A DNA stretch of 64,000 nt from Paenibacillus sp. BIC5C1 (GCF_032399705.1 NZ_CP135922.1:434001-498000), one strand, 5' to 3'. Numbered from the stretch's first letter, positions 43,175 to 51,870 are shown. Program-made: numbers and translations. Notes: a model not told the origin generated them from the letters alone.

Positions 43175-44191
43175 ATGAAAAGAAAACTAATAACACTTTT
43201 ATGCACTGCTTCACTTGTTGCTACACTTGCATCTCCAGCATATGCATCGGACCAAAAGACTGAAGAAGATTTTCAGATTAATTACGACGTTGAAAAAGGT
43301 CATAATAATAAATCGAAATCTCAGTTAATGGATGAAATGATTGCTAACGGACTAACTATTGAAGAAGCGAATTATTATTCTGATTTTGATATTTTGATTG
43401 CTAGTATGGAAAGAAGAGGAGAGAAGATTGATTTAAATGAAATTTCCTCATATCCAAGTGACTATGTGGCGCTGAATGAATTGGATGTAAAAGAAAAGGC
43501 CCTTAATAATGATAAACGTGCAATAAAGAGTCTGCTGGAGCGAAGTTCTAGCCTAGTCCGTGGTAGTGGAGATATGGAAGAGCTAAATAGACGTGATTCT
43601 ATCAATAAAGGAGATAAAATCACAATAAAATATCCGGATGGAAGTTCTGTAACAAAGGAAGCTAAAACCATTCTTGAAAGTTCAGATGACGAATACACTC
43701 TCGATACAGCAATCGGAGGACCTTGGAATTCATCAAGGGGAGAAGATGATATGTTCAAACAAGAGAATTTGTCTTCGTCAGGTACATACTCATCTTATAC
43801 AGATGTGACATTTAAGTCTGCTACACATTATGCTGCAGTTAATGATACTTTTCGTTTTAAAATTTTAAATAATGGTACAACAGATAAATCTAAATGGTCA
43901 GTTGAATATATAAGTGACCAAGGCTCATCAGGAGGATCAGGAATAGTAACTGCAGAAGAAAGCCCCTCAAATCACAATGGAGAAAAGGCAACTGGAAGTA
44001 ACGGCTTTATTCAAGGATTTACAGATGTGAAATTTACTTTAAGCTCGACTGTTACCGGTAGCATATCGTTTTTTCATGATATAGCTGGTATTTCGTTTTC
44101 AGTAACAGCGGGAACGTGGTGGCACGAATATGCTATTACTGAGGTTTCCGGCAGTGGTTCGGTGCTACATTGGTTAGCATATTATAAATAA
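43175..44191 (+). CDS. Secreted protein of unknown family (cassette gene 1)
   Basis: A 338-residue exported protein with a clear signal peptide (MKRKLITLLCTASLVATLAS, cleavage near PAYASD). Residues 27-175 are highly charged and probably helical; residues 185-338 are rich in Ser, Thr, Gly and aromatic residues and look like a beta-sandwich (YTDVTFKSATHYAAVNDTF, GSISFFHDIAGISFSVTAG). No known family recognised. The two-part build, charged pro-like region plus beta-domain, would suit a protein matured by cleavage, and a subtilisin-like protease is encoded next. AAGGAGG precedes the ATG. Its codons are much AT-richer than neighbouring genes, suggesting transfer. Confidence 0.8.
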   Translation: MKRKLITLLCTASLVATLASPAYASDQKTEEDFQINYDVEKGHNNKSKSQLMDEMIANGLTIEEANYYSDFDILIASMERRGEKIDLNEISSYPSDYVALNELDVKEKALNNDKRAIKSLLERSSSLVRGSGDMEELNRRDSINKGDKITIKYPDGSSVTKEAKTILESSDDEYTLDTAIGGPWNSSRGEDDMFKQENLSSSGTYSSYTDVTFKSATHYAAVNDTFRFKILNNGTTDKSKWSVEYISDQGSSGGSGIVTAEESPSNHNGEKATGSNGFIQGFTDVKFTLSSTVTGSISFFHDIAGISFSVTAGTWWHEYAITEVSGSGSVLHWLAYYK

Positions 44192-44203
44192 TAGAACTTA
44201 TCT

Positions 44204-44246
44204 AAGAGCGTGGAAATAGTTTGAATTTTCCACGTTCTTTTTTCAA
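44204..44246 (+). terminator. Terminator inside the cassette
   Basis: AAGAGCGTGGAAA and TTTCCACGTTCTT pair and are followed by TTTTTT, directly between the secreted-protein gene and the protease gene. It would make the first product more abundant than the other two. Confidence 0.82.
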
Positions 44247-44259
44247 AGAAGAGGGGATT

Positions 44260-45171
44260 ATGAAACGGTTATTTACTGTAATATTAGTCTTTATTTTTTT
44301 AGTCTTTTCTCAGTCTAAGTCTCAGGGCACTTCCATGTTCATTTTAAATAATCAATTCAACAGTAAATCTCTTCTCATGATGGGAACAGACCGCATTAAA
44401 ACAAATGTGTACCTAGATGATCTCAAAAAAGTTAAAATAGGTATAATTGATAATGGTATTAAGTCAATTCCTAACCTTAACGCTATCAATTTATCTCAAA
44501 TTATGAGTCAAAAAATTGGTCATGGAACTATAGTAACAGCAATAATTAATTCTAATCGCACAGTCGATAATAGCTTCTACGGACTCATCCCTGGAATCCC
44601 TATATACGCTTACAATCTAGAGAGAGATTTCTCTACAGAGGACTTGGTGGAAGGAATACATGCCTTAATTAATGAAAATGTCGAAATTATAAGTATTTCG
44701 GTAAGTAACAAAATACCAAATAGCATTTTAAATGATGCTATGCGAAAAGCTATAGAAGAGCATAATGTTATTTTCATAGTTTCAGCTGGTAACACCGGCC
44801 AACAAGAAGAAACCTATCCTGCTTCATATGGGATAGAGGGTATAGTATCAGTAGGATCATTGGATGGTTTTTTTAATATTTCTGATTTTTCAACTTATAA
44901 TCCGAATATAACATTTTTCGTCCGTGGAGAAGGTATTGTATCTCTTGGACCTGAAGTTGATCAAATAACAAGCTATGATGGAACTTCAGTTGCAGTTCCT
45001 TTTGTTACCACTATCTTTGCTATATTAAAAGTTCGCTATCCACATTTAGATAATCTCGAATTAATAAGTCTCTTAAAGGAAAATAGTGAATACTATATAG
45101 CTAATTGGCGCAATACTAAAAGGCCTATCAACATTCTTAATATAAAGCACATTTTTGAGGAGGAATTGTAG
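44260..45171 (+). CDS. Subtilisin-like serine protease (S8 family), exported (cassette gene 2)
   Basis: A 303-residue protease with a hydrophobic signal sequence at residues 4-17 but almost no propeptide. The catalytic residues of the S8 family are all present: Asp64 in KIGIIDNGI, His88 in IGHGTIV, the oxyanion Asn178 in VSAGNTG and Ser243 in DGTSVAVPF. The total is shorter than most secreted subtilisins. The ATG at 44260 has GAGGGG upstream; the frame opens 39 nt earlier inside the terminator hairpin. Likely role: processing the secreted protein encoded upstream, by analogy with dedicated maturation proteases; not shown. AT-rich like its neighbours. Confidence 0.87.
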   Translation: MKRLFTVILVFIFLVFSQSKSQGTSMFILNNQFNSKSLLMMGTDRIKTNVYLDDLKKVKIGIIDNGIKSIPNLNAINLSQIMSQKIGHGTIVTAIINSNRTVDNSFYGLIPGIPIYAYNLERDFSTEDLVEGIHALINENVEIISISVSNKIPNSILNDAMRKAIEEHNVIFIVSAGNTGQQEETYPASYGIEGIVSVGSLDGFFNISDFSTYNPNITFFVRGEGIVSLGPEVDQITSYDGTSVAVPFVTTIFAILKVRYPHLDNLELISLLKENSEYYIANWRNTKRPINILNIKHIFEEEL

Positions 45172-45173
45172 GA

Positions 45174-45794
45174 ATGAAAAAAATTGTTATTATTTTTACT
45201 GCACTTACGTTATTTACTGGATGTAGTGTTCAAAAAAATCAAGGTGGTCAGGTTTCTTCCTCTCCTAATGATTATAGTACTAGTACCACAAAAGTAGATG
45301 AATCAACAGCAATTAAAGCAGGGAATTTACAAGATCTGGTTATTGAAGGATTGGAGAAAAGAATGCAAATAAAAGAGGGAGCAAAAGAGGTTAAAATTGA
45401 TATTATTTCTTATGAAGGTAACTCCATATTTGCTACAATATATAACGATAAAAGTAAAACCGCTGAGGTTGGGGTGATCTATGCTGAGAAACTTGACGAT
45501 GAATATATTCTGCAGTATATAGACATTAACCCTATTGATGAGAAAGCTCCGTTCTGGTTAGTCAAATCTTCAGGTACTATGATTGATGGGAAAAGAAATT
45601 TCAAGATTAATTATGGATATATTAATAATGATTCAATAGATGAGATTAGAATACAGTATTCAAATAGTATAACTAACTCGTTAAAAGTAGATCACCGAAA
45701 AACTTTCCTTGATGTAATAACGGGGCAAAAAATCACTGAGAAATTAGTTGAGGGTAGAGATAGTGATGATAAGGTGATTTTTAGCTATAAGTAA
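45174..45794 (+). CDS. Lipoprotein of unknown family (cassette gene 3)
   Basis: A 206-residue lipoprotein with signal sequence MKKIVIIFTALTLFTGCSVQ and lipobox Cys17. A Ser/Thr-rich linker follows and the rest is a hydrophilic alpha/beta domain without recognised family. It starts two bases after the protease gene, with GAGGAGG upstream, so it is translationally linked to it. It may anchor or protect against the secreted products (an immunity-like role), but this is only inferred from gene order. Confidence 0.78.
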   Translation: MKKIVIIFTALTLFTGCSVQKNQGGQVSSSPNDYSTSTTKVDESTAIKAGNLQDLVIEGLEKRMQIKEGAKEVKIDIISYEGNSIFATIYNDKSKTAEVGVIYAEKLDDEYILQYIDINPIDEKAPFWLVKSSGTMIDGKRNFKINYGYINNDSIDEIRIQYSNSITNSLKVDHRKTFLDVITGQKITEKLVEGRDSDDKVIFSYK

Positions 45795-45816
45795 AAGGAT
45801 AGTAGCGCATTTTCTT

Positions 45817-46070
45817 ATAACTTGCAATGCAGGCTAAAGTTCGTATATACTGAAAAACAACAATTACAGATCGGACCATGCCGTTGAAGAGCATCCAACT
45901 CGGAGGCGTTTTCGCCAGGGGAGCGAACATTCCCCAAGTTAACCGGAACCGCCCGTTATCGCGGACCAAGAGGCTGAACCAGAATATTCTGGTTTGGCAA
46001 GTTGGGTGGCACCGCGAGCAGAGCGCTCCTCGTCCCAAGGGATGAGGGCGCTCTTTGTATTTTTACAGCC
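45817..46070 (+). repeat. Direct repeat of the serS regulatory block, copy 2
   Basis: Second copy of the 254-bp block, offset by 3116 bp from copy 1 and differing at two adjacent bases (45830-45831). It is followed immediately by AAAGGAG and the serS gene, so this is the functional position. Confidence 0.95.
45822..46064 (+). ncRNA. T-box leader of serS with its promoter
   Basis: Promoter TTGCAA (45822-45827) and TATACT (45846-45851) with an 18-bp spacer; T-box sequence AAGTTGGGTGGCACCGCG at 45999-46016; terminator stem GAGCGCTCCTCGTCCC/GGGATGAGGGCGCTC. Uncharged tRNA-Ser is expected to stabilise the antiterminator and switch on the synthetase gene that starts at 46087. Confidence 0.92.
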
Positions 46071-46086
46071 AAAGGAGACGGTGACC

Positions 46087-47385
46087 ATGTTGGAAATGAA
46101 GTGGATTCGGGAGCATGCAGAAGAGGTGCAGGCTGCGGCAGTCGGCAAGAGAATGGATATCAGTATTCGCGAATTGTTGGAACGGGACGAAGAGCGCAGA
46201 GCTCTTTTACTGGAAACGGAAGAAGGGCGTAGAGTACGTAATTCGTTATCTGCTGATATCGGTAGACTGATGCAAGCTGGTGAGCGTGAACAGGCCGAAG
46301 GTTTAAGGGAACAGGTGAAACAGCTGAATGGTCAGTTAGAACAAGTTGAAGCCAAGCTTGCTGTTGTGCAAGAGGAAGTGACACGGCTGCAATGGTTGGT
46401 ACCCAATGTTGTATCGCCGGATACGCCAATGGGCGCATCGGATGAGGATAATGTGGAGCTGAGACGTGTGGGTGAGCTGCCGGTATTCAATTATGAGCCC
46501 AAGGATCACGTGGAGCTGGGTGAACGGTATGATCTAATCGATATCCCGCGTGGGGTAAAAATCGGCGGCACACGAAGCTATGTGCTCAAAGGAGCAGGGT
46601 TGCTCCTGCACCGGGCTGTACAGCAACTTGCGCTTGATCTGCTAATGAAGCATGGATTTACGCCAATGGAAGTTCCTTTGATGGTGAGAGAGAATACACT
46701 CTTGAACACGGGGTTCTTCCCAACAGGACGGGATCAGGTCTATGAATTGCAAGGTGAGAATAAATGGCTGGTGGGAACATCGGAAGTGCCGCTGGTTTCG
46801 TATTATGCGGATGAGATAGTGGATGTGCAGGAGCCGATCAAGCTGGCTGCCGTATCGACGTGTTTTCGCAGTGAGGTCGGCTCGGGCGGTCGGGATGTGC
46901 GCGGGTTGTACCGGGTGCATCAATTTGCCAAAGTGGAGCAAGTCATTCTCTGTGCACCGGATGCGGAAGAATCGGAGCGAATGCTGCAGGAAATTACGGG
47001 ACACGCCGAGGAATTACTGCAATTGCTGGAACTGCCTTATCGCGTGGTGGCTGTCTGTACAGGGGATATGTCGCAGAAAACGTACAAACAGTACGATATT
47101 GAGACCTGGATGCCAAGCCGCAATGCTTACGGGGAGACACATTCGTCGTCGAATCTGCATAATTTCCAGGCTCGGCGTTCGAATATTCGTTGTCGCGATG
47201 CCCAAGGCAAGCTTGCATACTGTCATACGTTGAACAATACGGCTGTGGCTTCGCCACGCATTCTGATTCCATTGCTGGAGAATCACCAGCAGGCGGATGG
47301 AAGCATTCGCATTCCAGCCGCACTTCAGCCTTATATGGGCGGTGCCGAATTTTTGGTTTTGCCGCATCAGGACGAAGAAAATTAA
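46087..47385 (+). CDS. serS: Seryl-tRNA synthetase
   Basis: A 432-residue class II synthetase. The N-terminal antiparallel coiled-coil arm that binds the tRNA long variable arm covers about residues 30-110. Motif 2 reads TCFRSEVGSGGRDVRGLYRV and motif 3 includes SSSNLHNFQARRSNIRCRD. It charges tRNA-Ser with serine. The N-terminus and the motif 3 lead-in (GETHSSSN instead of the usual EISSCSN pattern) differ from housekeeping Bacillus SerRS, so it may be a second, stress- or antibiotic-related SerRS; this needs a genome-wide check. ATG at 46087 behind AAAGGAG; controlled by the T-box upstream. Confidence 0.92.
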   Translation: MLEMKWIREHAEEVQAAAVGKRMDISIRELLERDEERRALLLETEEGRRVRNSLSADIGRLMQAGEREQAEGLREQVKQLNGQLEQVEAKLAVVQEEVTRLQWLVPNVVSPDTPMGASDEDNVELRRVGELPVFNYEPKDHVELGERYDLIDIPRGVKIGGTRSYVLKGAGLLLHRAVQQLALDLLMKHGFTPMEVPLMVRENTLLNTGFFPTGRDQVYELQGENKWLVGTSEVPLVSYYADEIVDVQEPIKLAAVSTCFRSEVGSGGRDVRGLYRVHQFAKVEQVILCAPDAEESERMLQEITGHAEELLQLLELPYRVVAVCTGDMSQKTYKQYDIETWMPSRNAYGETHSSSNLHNFQARRSNIRCRDAQGKLAYCHTLNNTAVASPRILIPLLENHQQADGSIRIPAALQPYMGGAEFLVLPHQDEEN

Positions 47386-47409
47386 AAGGACTAGAAGCTG
47401 TGTTGAGAA

Positions 47410-47446
47410 ACAAAAGGGAACTCTGCTCCGGGGTTCCTTTTTGTTT
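47410..47446 (+). terminator. Probable terminator of serS
   Basis: ACAAAAGGGAAC and GGTTCCTTTTTGT can pair around a 9-nt loop, 25 nt after serS. Confidence 0.6.
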
Positions 47447-47602
47447 TGCCTGTGATGTTGGGAGCAGTTAAGAGTGTTCAGCGCTTCTATGGTATGGGTG
47501 GCGCAGTACAGGGATGTGGGAATGGCCAAACCAGCGGGTATGTCACACAGCTGTAACGTACAGATTGTATAGTAGAATCCAGTTTGGAAAGGAGGCGCAG
47601 AT

Positions 47603-48250
47603 ATGAACCTGCTGCTCGCGGATGATGAGCCGTTGATGCTGCAAATATTAAAAGCCTATTTCGTTAAAGAGGGCTTTCAGGTATTTTTAGCCGAGGATGG
47701 GGAAGCAGCCCTGAATCTCTTTTATACTAATCAAATCGATTTGGCGGTTTTGGATTGGATGATGCCAGGACGCAGCGGTGTCGAGGTATGCCGGGAAATC
47801 AAGCGTACGAGTCGGGCGAAGGTATTGCTGCTGACAGCCAAAGGGGAATCGGATGATGAATTTCTTGCCTTGAAGGCCGGGGCGGATGATTATCTGCGCA
47901 AGCCATTTGATTCGCGTATCCTGCTATTGCGTGTAAAAAAGCTGCTGCAACTTTCCGCCAAAATTATTGTGGGAGAACTGACTGTCGATCTGGAAGGCCA
48001 GAAGGTCTACCGTGGTGGAGTGGATGTAGGGGCTACCCATAAGGAATTCGAATTAATGAAAGTTCTGGGAATGAATAAGGGGCAGATTGTAACCCGTAAA
48101 ATTTTGCTGGATCAGGTGTGGGGTTTCGATTATTTCGGCGAGGAACGCACCGTAGACACTCATATCCGCAGACTGCGTGAGAAAATTGGAGAAGATTCGA
48201 TCAAAACGTACCGGGGAATGGGCTATTGCCTAGAGGATCAAAATGAGTAA
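47603..48250 (+). CDS. OmpR family response regulator
   Basis: A 215-residue regulator with a receiver domain (Asp7-Asp8, phospho-acceptor Asp51 in VLDWMMPG, Lys in YLRKPFD) and a C-terminal winged helix (RTVDTHIRRLREKIGEDS and TYRGMGYCLE). GGAGG precedes the ATG. It overlaps the kinase gene by 8 nt. Regulon unknown; the cell-surface sugar genes downstream are on the same strand but behind a terminator. Confidence 0.92.
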   Translation: MNLLLADDEPLMLQILKAYFVKEGFQVFLAEDGEAALNLFYTNQIDLAVLDWMMPGRSGVEVCREIKRTSRAKVLLLTAKGESDDEFLALKAGADDYLRKPFDSRILLLRVKKLLQLSAKIIVGELTVDLEGQKVYRGGVDVGATHKEFELMKVLGMNKGQIVTRKILLDQVWGFDYFGEERTVDTHIRRLREKIGEDSIKTYRGMGYCLEDQNE

Positions 48251-49628
48251 ACTGACCCGAAAACTGCTCGTGCGTATTATCGGTGCATTGTGTGTTGTCT
48301 TTTTCCTATCCTTTATCGTCAATACGTTTTTCCTGCCCAGCTATTTTTTGTATCAGAAAAAGCAGAAGCTGGCCGAGTTAACGACTGAAATCTCTGCTTC
48401 AGAACATGACGTTCCAATACAACGAATTGAGAGCCTTGAGACGCAGTACGAGGTCGCTATCGCTTATGCTTCGTTGAAGGATAGTGTAAATGATATTAAC
48501 GATCAATTGTTATGGCAATATAACCGCAAGGGGATTGCCCTCAGTAAATTTTGGCTCACAGAAGAGAGTATCTCTGCGCTGCGTGAGGGTGCCCGGGTTA
48601 ATAAATTCTATGATCAGACCAAGCTGAAATCCAGCTTTCTCGTGAACTTTGTTATGGTGGGGGATTCCGTGTTTGCAGTCGGCGAATCCATCTCCCATTC
48701 ATCGGAGACGATTCGAATTATTAATCAATTCAATGCGTACATATGGCTCGGTATGCTGCTGATGCTTATCCTGCTTTCCGTGCTGTATACCGCCCGGATC
48801 GTTAAACCGCTCGCAAAACTAAGCGAAACGGCTGAAGCCATTTCCAATTTATCGTTTGCGAAGGTTGATATAAAGACAGGAGATGAGATTGAGTCTTTAG
48901 GACACAGCATCAATGTGATGAGCGACAAATTGCAGCAGGCGCAACATTCGTTGGAAATGAAAAATGCCAATCTGCGAACGTTCATCTCGGACATCTCGCA
49001 TGAATTAAAAACACCGCTCTCCCTCATTCGTGTCTATGCCTCTGGCATTCAGGATGGCCTGGATGATGGAACTTACGCCGGGGTTATCCAGCAACAGAGC
49101 GAAGAGCTGGCTGGTTTAATTGACCGTCTGTTGGAGTTATCCCGTCTGCAGGCCGAAGTATACGATTTTGAACCCGTTGATCTTCGTCAATTGCTCACAG
49201 AGACCCTTCATACCTATGAAACCGTATTTCAGCAGCATGGCTTGCATGTGGAAGTGGAGGATGGATGGACTGCAGAGACCTGGGTGCTGGCTGATCGACG
49301 GAAGCTGGAGTCTGTTCTGCACAATTGGATGACCAACGCGGTGAAATATACAAGCGGTGACCGAATAACCATTACACTTGAATTGAAAGGGGAAACGGCA
49401 TATTTCGGTATCACCAATGAAACGGATAAGGAAGAGCACGAACAGTGGGATCAGGTATGGGAGCCCTTCTATGTAATGGATAGTTCGCGCAGCAAAAAGT
49501 TTAGCGGGACGGGATTGGGCTTATCTATCGCCCGGACGATTCTTGAGAACCACCATGCCGACTATGGCCTTAGCGTAGCCGATGGAAAAGTAAAGTTTTC
49601 TTTTTCTTTACCTTTAATACAACGTTAA
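48243..49628 (+). CDS. Membrane sensor histidine kinase
   Basis: A 461-residue kinase: N-terminal membrane helix, extracytoplasmic sensor of about 125 residues, a second helix (WLGMLLMLILLSVLYTARI), HAMP domain, HisKA with His253 in DISHELKTPLSLI, and HATPase (N-box VLHNWMTNAVKYTSG, G2-box GTGLGLSIARTI). It is co-translated with its response regulator. The separate extracytoplasmic domain suggests sensing of an external ligand or cell-wall state. Confidence 0.92.
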   Translation: MSKLTRKLLVRIIGALCVVFFLSFIVNTFFLPSYFLYQKKQKLAELTTEISASEHDVPIQRIESLETQYEVAIAYASLKDSVNDINDQLLWQYNRKGIALSKFWLTEESISALREGARVNKFYDQTKLKSSFLVNFVMVGDSVFAVGESISHSSETIRIINQFNAYIWLGMLLMLILLSVLYTARIVKPLAKLSETAEAISNLSFAKVDIKTGDEIESLGHSINVMSDKLQQAQHSLEMKNANLRTFISDISHELKTPLSLIRVYASGIQDGLDDGTYAGVIQQQSEELAGLIDRLLELSRLQAEVYDFEPVDLRQLLTETLHTYETVFQQHGLHVEVEDGWTAETWVLADRRKLESVLHNWMTNAVKYTSGDRITITLELKGETAYFGITNETDKEEHEQWDQVWEPFYVMDSSRSKKFSGTGLGLSIARTILENHHADYGLSVADGKVKFSFSLPLIQR

Positions 49629-49637
49629 CTAAGGATG

Positions 49638-49664
49638 CCACCATGCAAATGGTGGTTTTTTTGT
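49638..49664 (+). terminator. Rho-independent terminator
   Basis: CCACCAT and ATGGTGG pair around GCAA, followed by TTTTTTT, 10 nt after the kinase gene. Confidence 0.85.
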
Positions 49665-49796
49665 GTGAGAAGCAACCTGATTAAAGCATGTACACGTTGG
49701 AAAAAGCCGGTTGTTCCCTTGTCATACTGATGTAACACAATTGCCTTAGGATAGGCCTATCACCAAAGCAGAACTTAATTGATGGAGGGATATCCG

Positions 49797-50822
49797 ATGT
49801 TCAATAAAACCTTTTTAATAACGGGAGGCACAGGCTCATGGGGAGAAGAGTTGGTCAAACGATTGCTCGTTCAGGAACCGAAAGAAATTCGTATTTTTTC
49901 ACGAAATGAATCGCTTCAGGCTCAAATGAGACAAACCGTCTCTGACCTGAGAGTGAAGTTTGTACTTGGAGATATCAGAGATCGGTGGGAGCTGGCTGGC
50001 GCCTGTAAGGGTGTAGACTATGTCTTTCATCTTGCGGCGCTTAAACATGTTCCGGTCTGCGAGGACCAACCGGATTGTGCGGTCAAAACCAATATTGTCG
50101 GAACGCAGAACGTCATTGATGCTGCAATCGAGAACGGCGTGCGGAAGGTGATATATATATCTACGGACAAAGCTGCGAATCCTTCCAGCATGTACGGGAT
50201 GACCAAAGCCATCGGGGAAAAATTGATTTTATTAGCTGACAGTCGTTCCGCTACAAGCTTTGCTTGTGTACGAAGCGGAAATGTTCTTGGATCCACGGGC
50301 AGCGTAGTACCGTTATTCAAACGCCAGCTTGCGTTGGGGCAGCCACTCAGCATTACCGATTCCAGAATGACACGTTTTTTTCTTCCCCTTGGAGACGCCG
50401 TGGAAATTCTTCTATCGGCCATGGAACAATGCGAGGGCGGCGAGATTATTGTCCCCCGAATGCCATCCTGCAAAATAACGGATATCGCGCAGGTATTGGC
50501 AGAGGATGCTGGACAAAAGGATGTCCCGATACATTTTATCGGTGCCCGTCCGGGTGAACGGCTTTATGAAACGTTGATTTCAAATTGGGAAAACGTTTGG
50601 GAAGTGGAAGAAGAGAAGTCCTACTTTGTTGTCACCGCCTCCTCTGCACCCAAATTAGCGGATAAAGAGGGTTGTGAGACTTTTGCTCTTCCTGGCAGAG
50701 GATATCATTCGGAGGATGTCATCATGACCAAGGCGGAAGTACGCGATATGCTGTGGAGAGGGGGATTTCTGTGTTCAAAAAGAGGATCATATTTACAGGA
50801 GGCGGCTCCGCCGGTCATGTGA
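49797..50822 (+). CDS. UDP-GlcNAc 4,6-dehydratase-like (PseB/CapD/FlaA1 type)
   Basis: A 341-residue soluble extended SDR. Rossmann motif ITGGTGSWGEELVKRLL, HLAALKHVPVCEDQP with the family Asp/Lys residues, YISTDKAANPSSMYGMTKA containing the Tyr-x-x-x-Lys pair, and VRSGNVLGSTGSVVPLFKRQ. Such enzymes make 4-keto-6-deoxy UDP-sugars for glycans. The ATG at 49797 follows GGAGGG; an upstream ATG has no ribosome binding site. The last 52 nt overlap the start of the MurG-like gene. Confidence 0.85.
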   Translation: MFNKTFLITGGTGSWGEELVKRLLVQEPKEIRIFSRNESLQAQMRQTVSDLRVKFVLGDIRDRWELAGACKGVDYVFHLAALKHVPVCEDQPDCAVKTNIVGTQNVIDAAIENGVRKVIYISTDKAANPSSMYGMTKAIGEKLILLADSRSATSFACVRSGNVLGSTGSVVPLFKRQLALGQPLSITDSRMTRFFLPLGDAVEILLSAMEQCEGGEIIVPRMPSCKITDIAQVLAEDAGQKDVPIHFIGARPGERLYETLISNWENVWEVEEEKSYFVVTASSAPKLADKEGCETFALPGRGYHSEDVIMTKAEVRDMLWRGGFLCSKRGSYLQEAAPPVM

Positions 50823-51868
50823 CAGCCAATCTCATTCTGATCTCCAGATTGCTTCAGGAGCAATGGGAGATTCATTATATCGGTTCCAAGCAGGGCATCG
50901 AGCGTCAATTAATTGGCAAAATTCCGGCAGTTCACTACCATGCGATTGCAACAGGCAAGCTGAGAAGGTATTGGGCGTGGGCAAACATTTCCGATGTGTT
51001 CAAAATTATGCTTGGAGTGCTGCAGGCTTATCTACTCATTTTACGAATTAAACCTCATGTTTGCTTTTCGTTAGGGGGATTCGTGGCTGTTCCTGCTGTA
51101 GTGGGTGCCAGGTGGAACCGGGTGCCGGTGCTGATTCTGGAGCCGGATCTACATCCGGGTCTGGCCAACAGGCTGTCACGGCGATACGCTCAAATGATGT
51201 GTACCACGTTTATGGATACCACGACATTCGTCTCCTCTAAGGCGTCAGACAAGACAGTATACGTGGGACCTGTAATCAGGGAGGAGTTGAAACTTGGCAG
51301 CCGAGCACGGGGGATTCATTTTTGCCGATTTGTCTCCGACAGGCCTATTCTGTTGATTATGGGTGGCAGTCAGGGTTCGGAAAAGCTCAATCGTATGGTA
51401 CTTGAAACACTGCCGGAACTGCTCAAGCGTTATCAAATCATTCATATATGTGGCACAGGTAAATTGAACTCAGCTTTTCCGCGGTTTGCAGGCTACAAGG
51501 CATTTGAATACGTGCATGAAGAACTTGCCGATTTAATGGCTATGGCGGATATGGTTGTGTCACGTGCCGGCTCCAATGCGATCCATGAGTGGCTGCTGCT
51601 GCGCAAGCCGATGCTCCTGATTCCCCATGCCAACGGCGGGTCTCTTGTTGGACAGACGCTGAATGCAAAGTATTTTCAGGAGCGAGGTTATGCGAGGGTT
51701 CTCCAGGAAGAGGATTTAACTGCTCAGACATTCCTGCGAGATATTGACCTTGTATATAAGGAGAGGGATCATATGGTGGGCCATATGAAGGCGAGTGGAA
51801 CGGACAACGCCGTTGACAAGGTTCTGCAGCTTATTCATACAACGGTTTCTTCGGTGGAAATGAGCTGA
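50771..51868 (+). CDS. MurG-like UDP-GlcNAc glycosyltransferase
   Basis: A 365-residue GT-B glycosyltransferase of the MurG family. N-terminal GGGSAGHVTANL, membrane-facing hydrophobic patch VLQAYLLILRIKPHVCFSLGG, donor site IMGGSQGSEKLN and DMVVSRAGSNAIHEWLLLRK match MurG signatures. The start is GTG at 50771 behind AGAGGGGG, inside the preceding gene. A housekeeping murG is expected elsewhere in the division cluster, so this is likely a paralogue used for another polymer or for wall stress. It follows the UDP-sugar dehydratase and precedes a 29-residue membrane peptide. Confidence 0.85.
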   Translation: MFKKRIIFTGGGSAGHVTANLILISRLLQEQWEIHYIGSKQGIERQLIGKIPAVHYHAIATGKLRRYWAWANISDVFKIMLGVLQAYLLILRIKPHVCFSLGGFVAVPAVVGARWNRVPVLILEPDLHPGLANRLSRRYAQMMCTTFMDTTTFVSSKASDKTVYVGPVIREELKLGSRARGIHFCRFVSDRPILLIMGGSQGSEKLNRMVLETLPELLKRYQIIHICGTGKLNSAFPRFAGYKAFEYVHEELADLMAMADMVVSRAGSNAIHEWLLLRKPMLLIPHANGGSLVGQTLNAKYFQERGYARVLQEEDLTAQTFLRDIDLVYKERDHMVGHMKASGTDNAVDKVLQLIHTTVSSVEMS

Positions 51869-51870
51869 AC

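Noticed and set aside
42955..45816. Cassette as an IS element or prophage fragment
   Set aside because: No transposase, integrase or phage gene is encoded, and the boundaries are the T-box repeats, not terminal inverted repeats.
45994..46086. Extension of the serS frame upstream of 46087
   Set aside because: This part lies inside the T-box and terminator; the ATG at 46087 has the proper ribosome binding site and matches the SerRS N-terminus.
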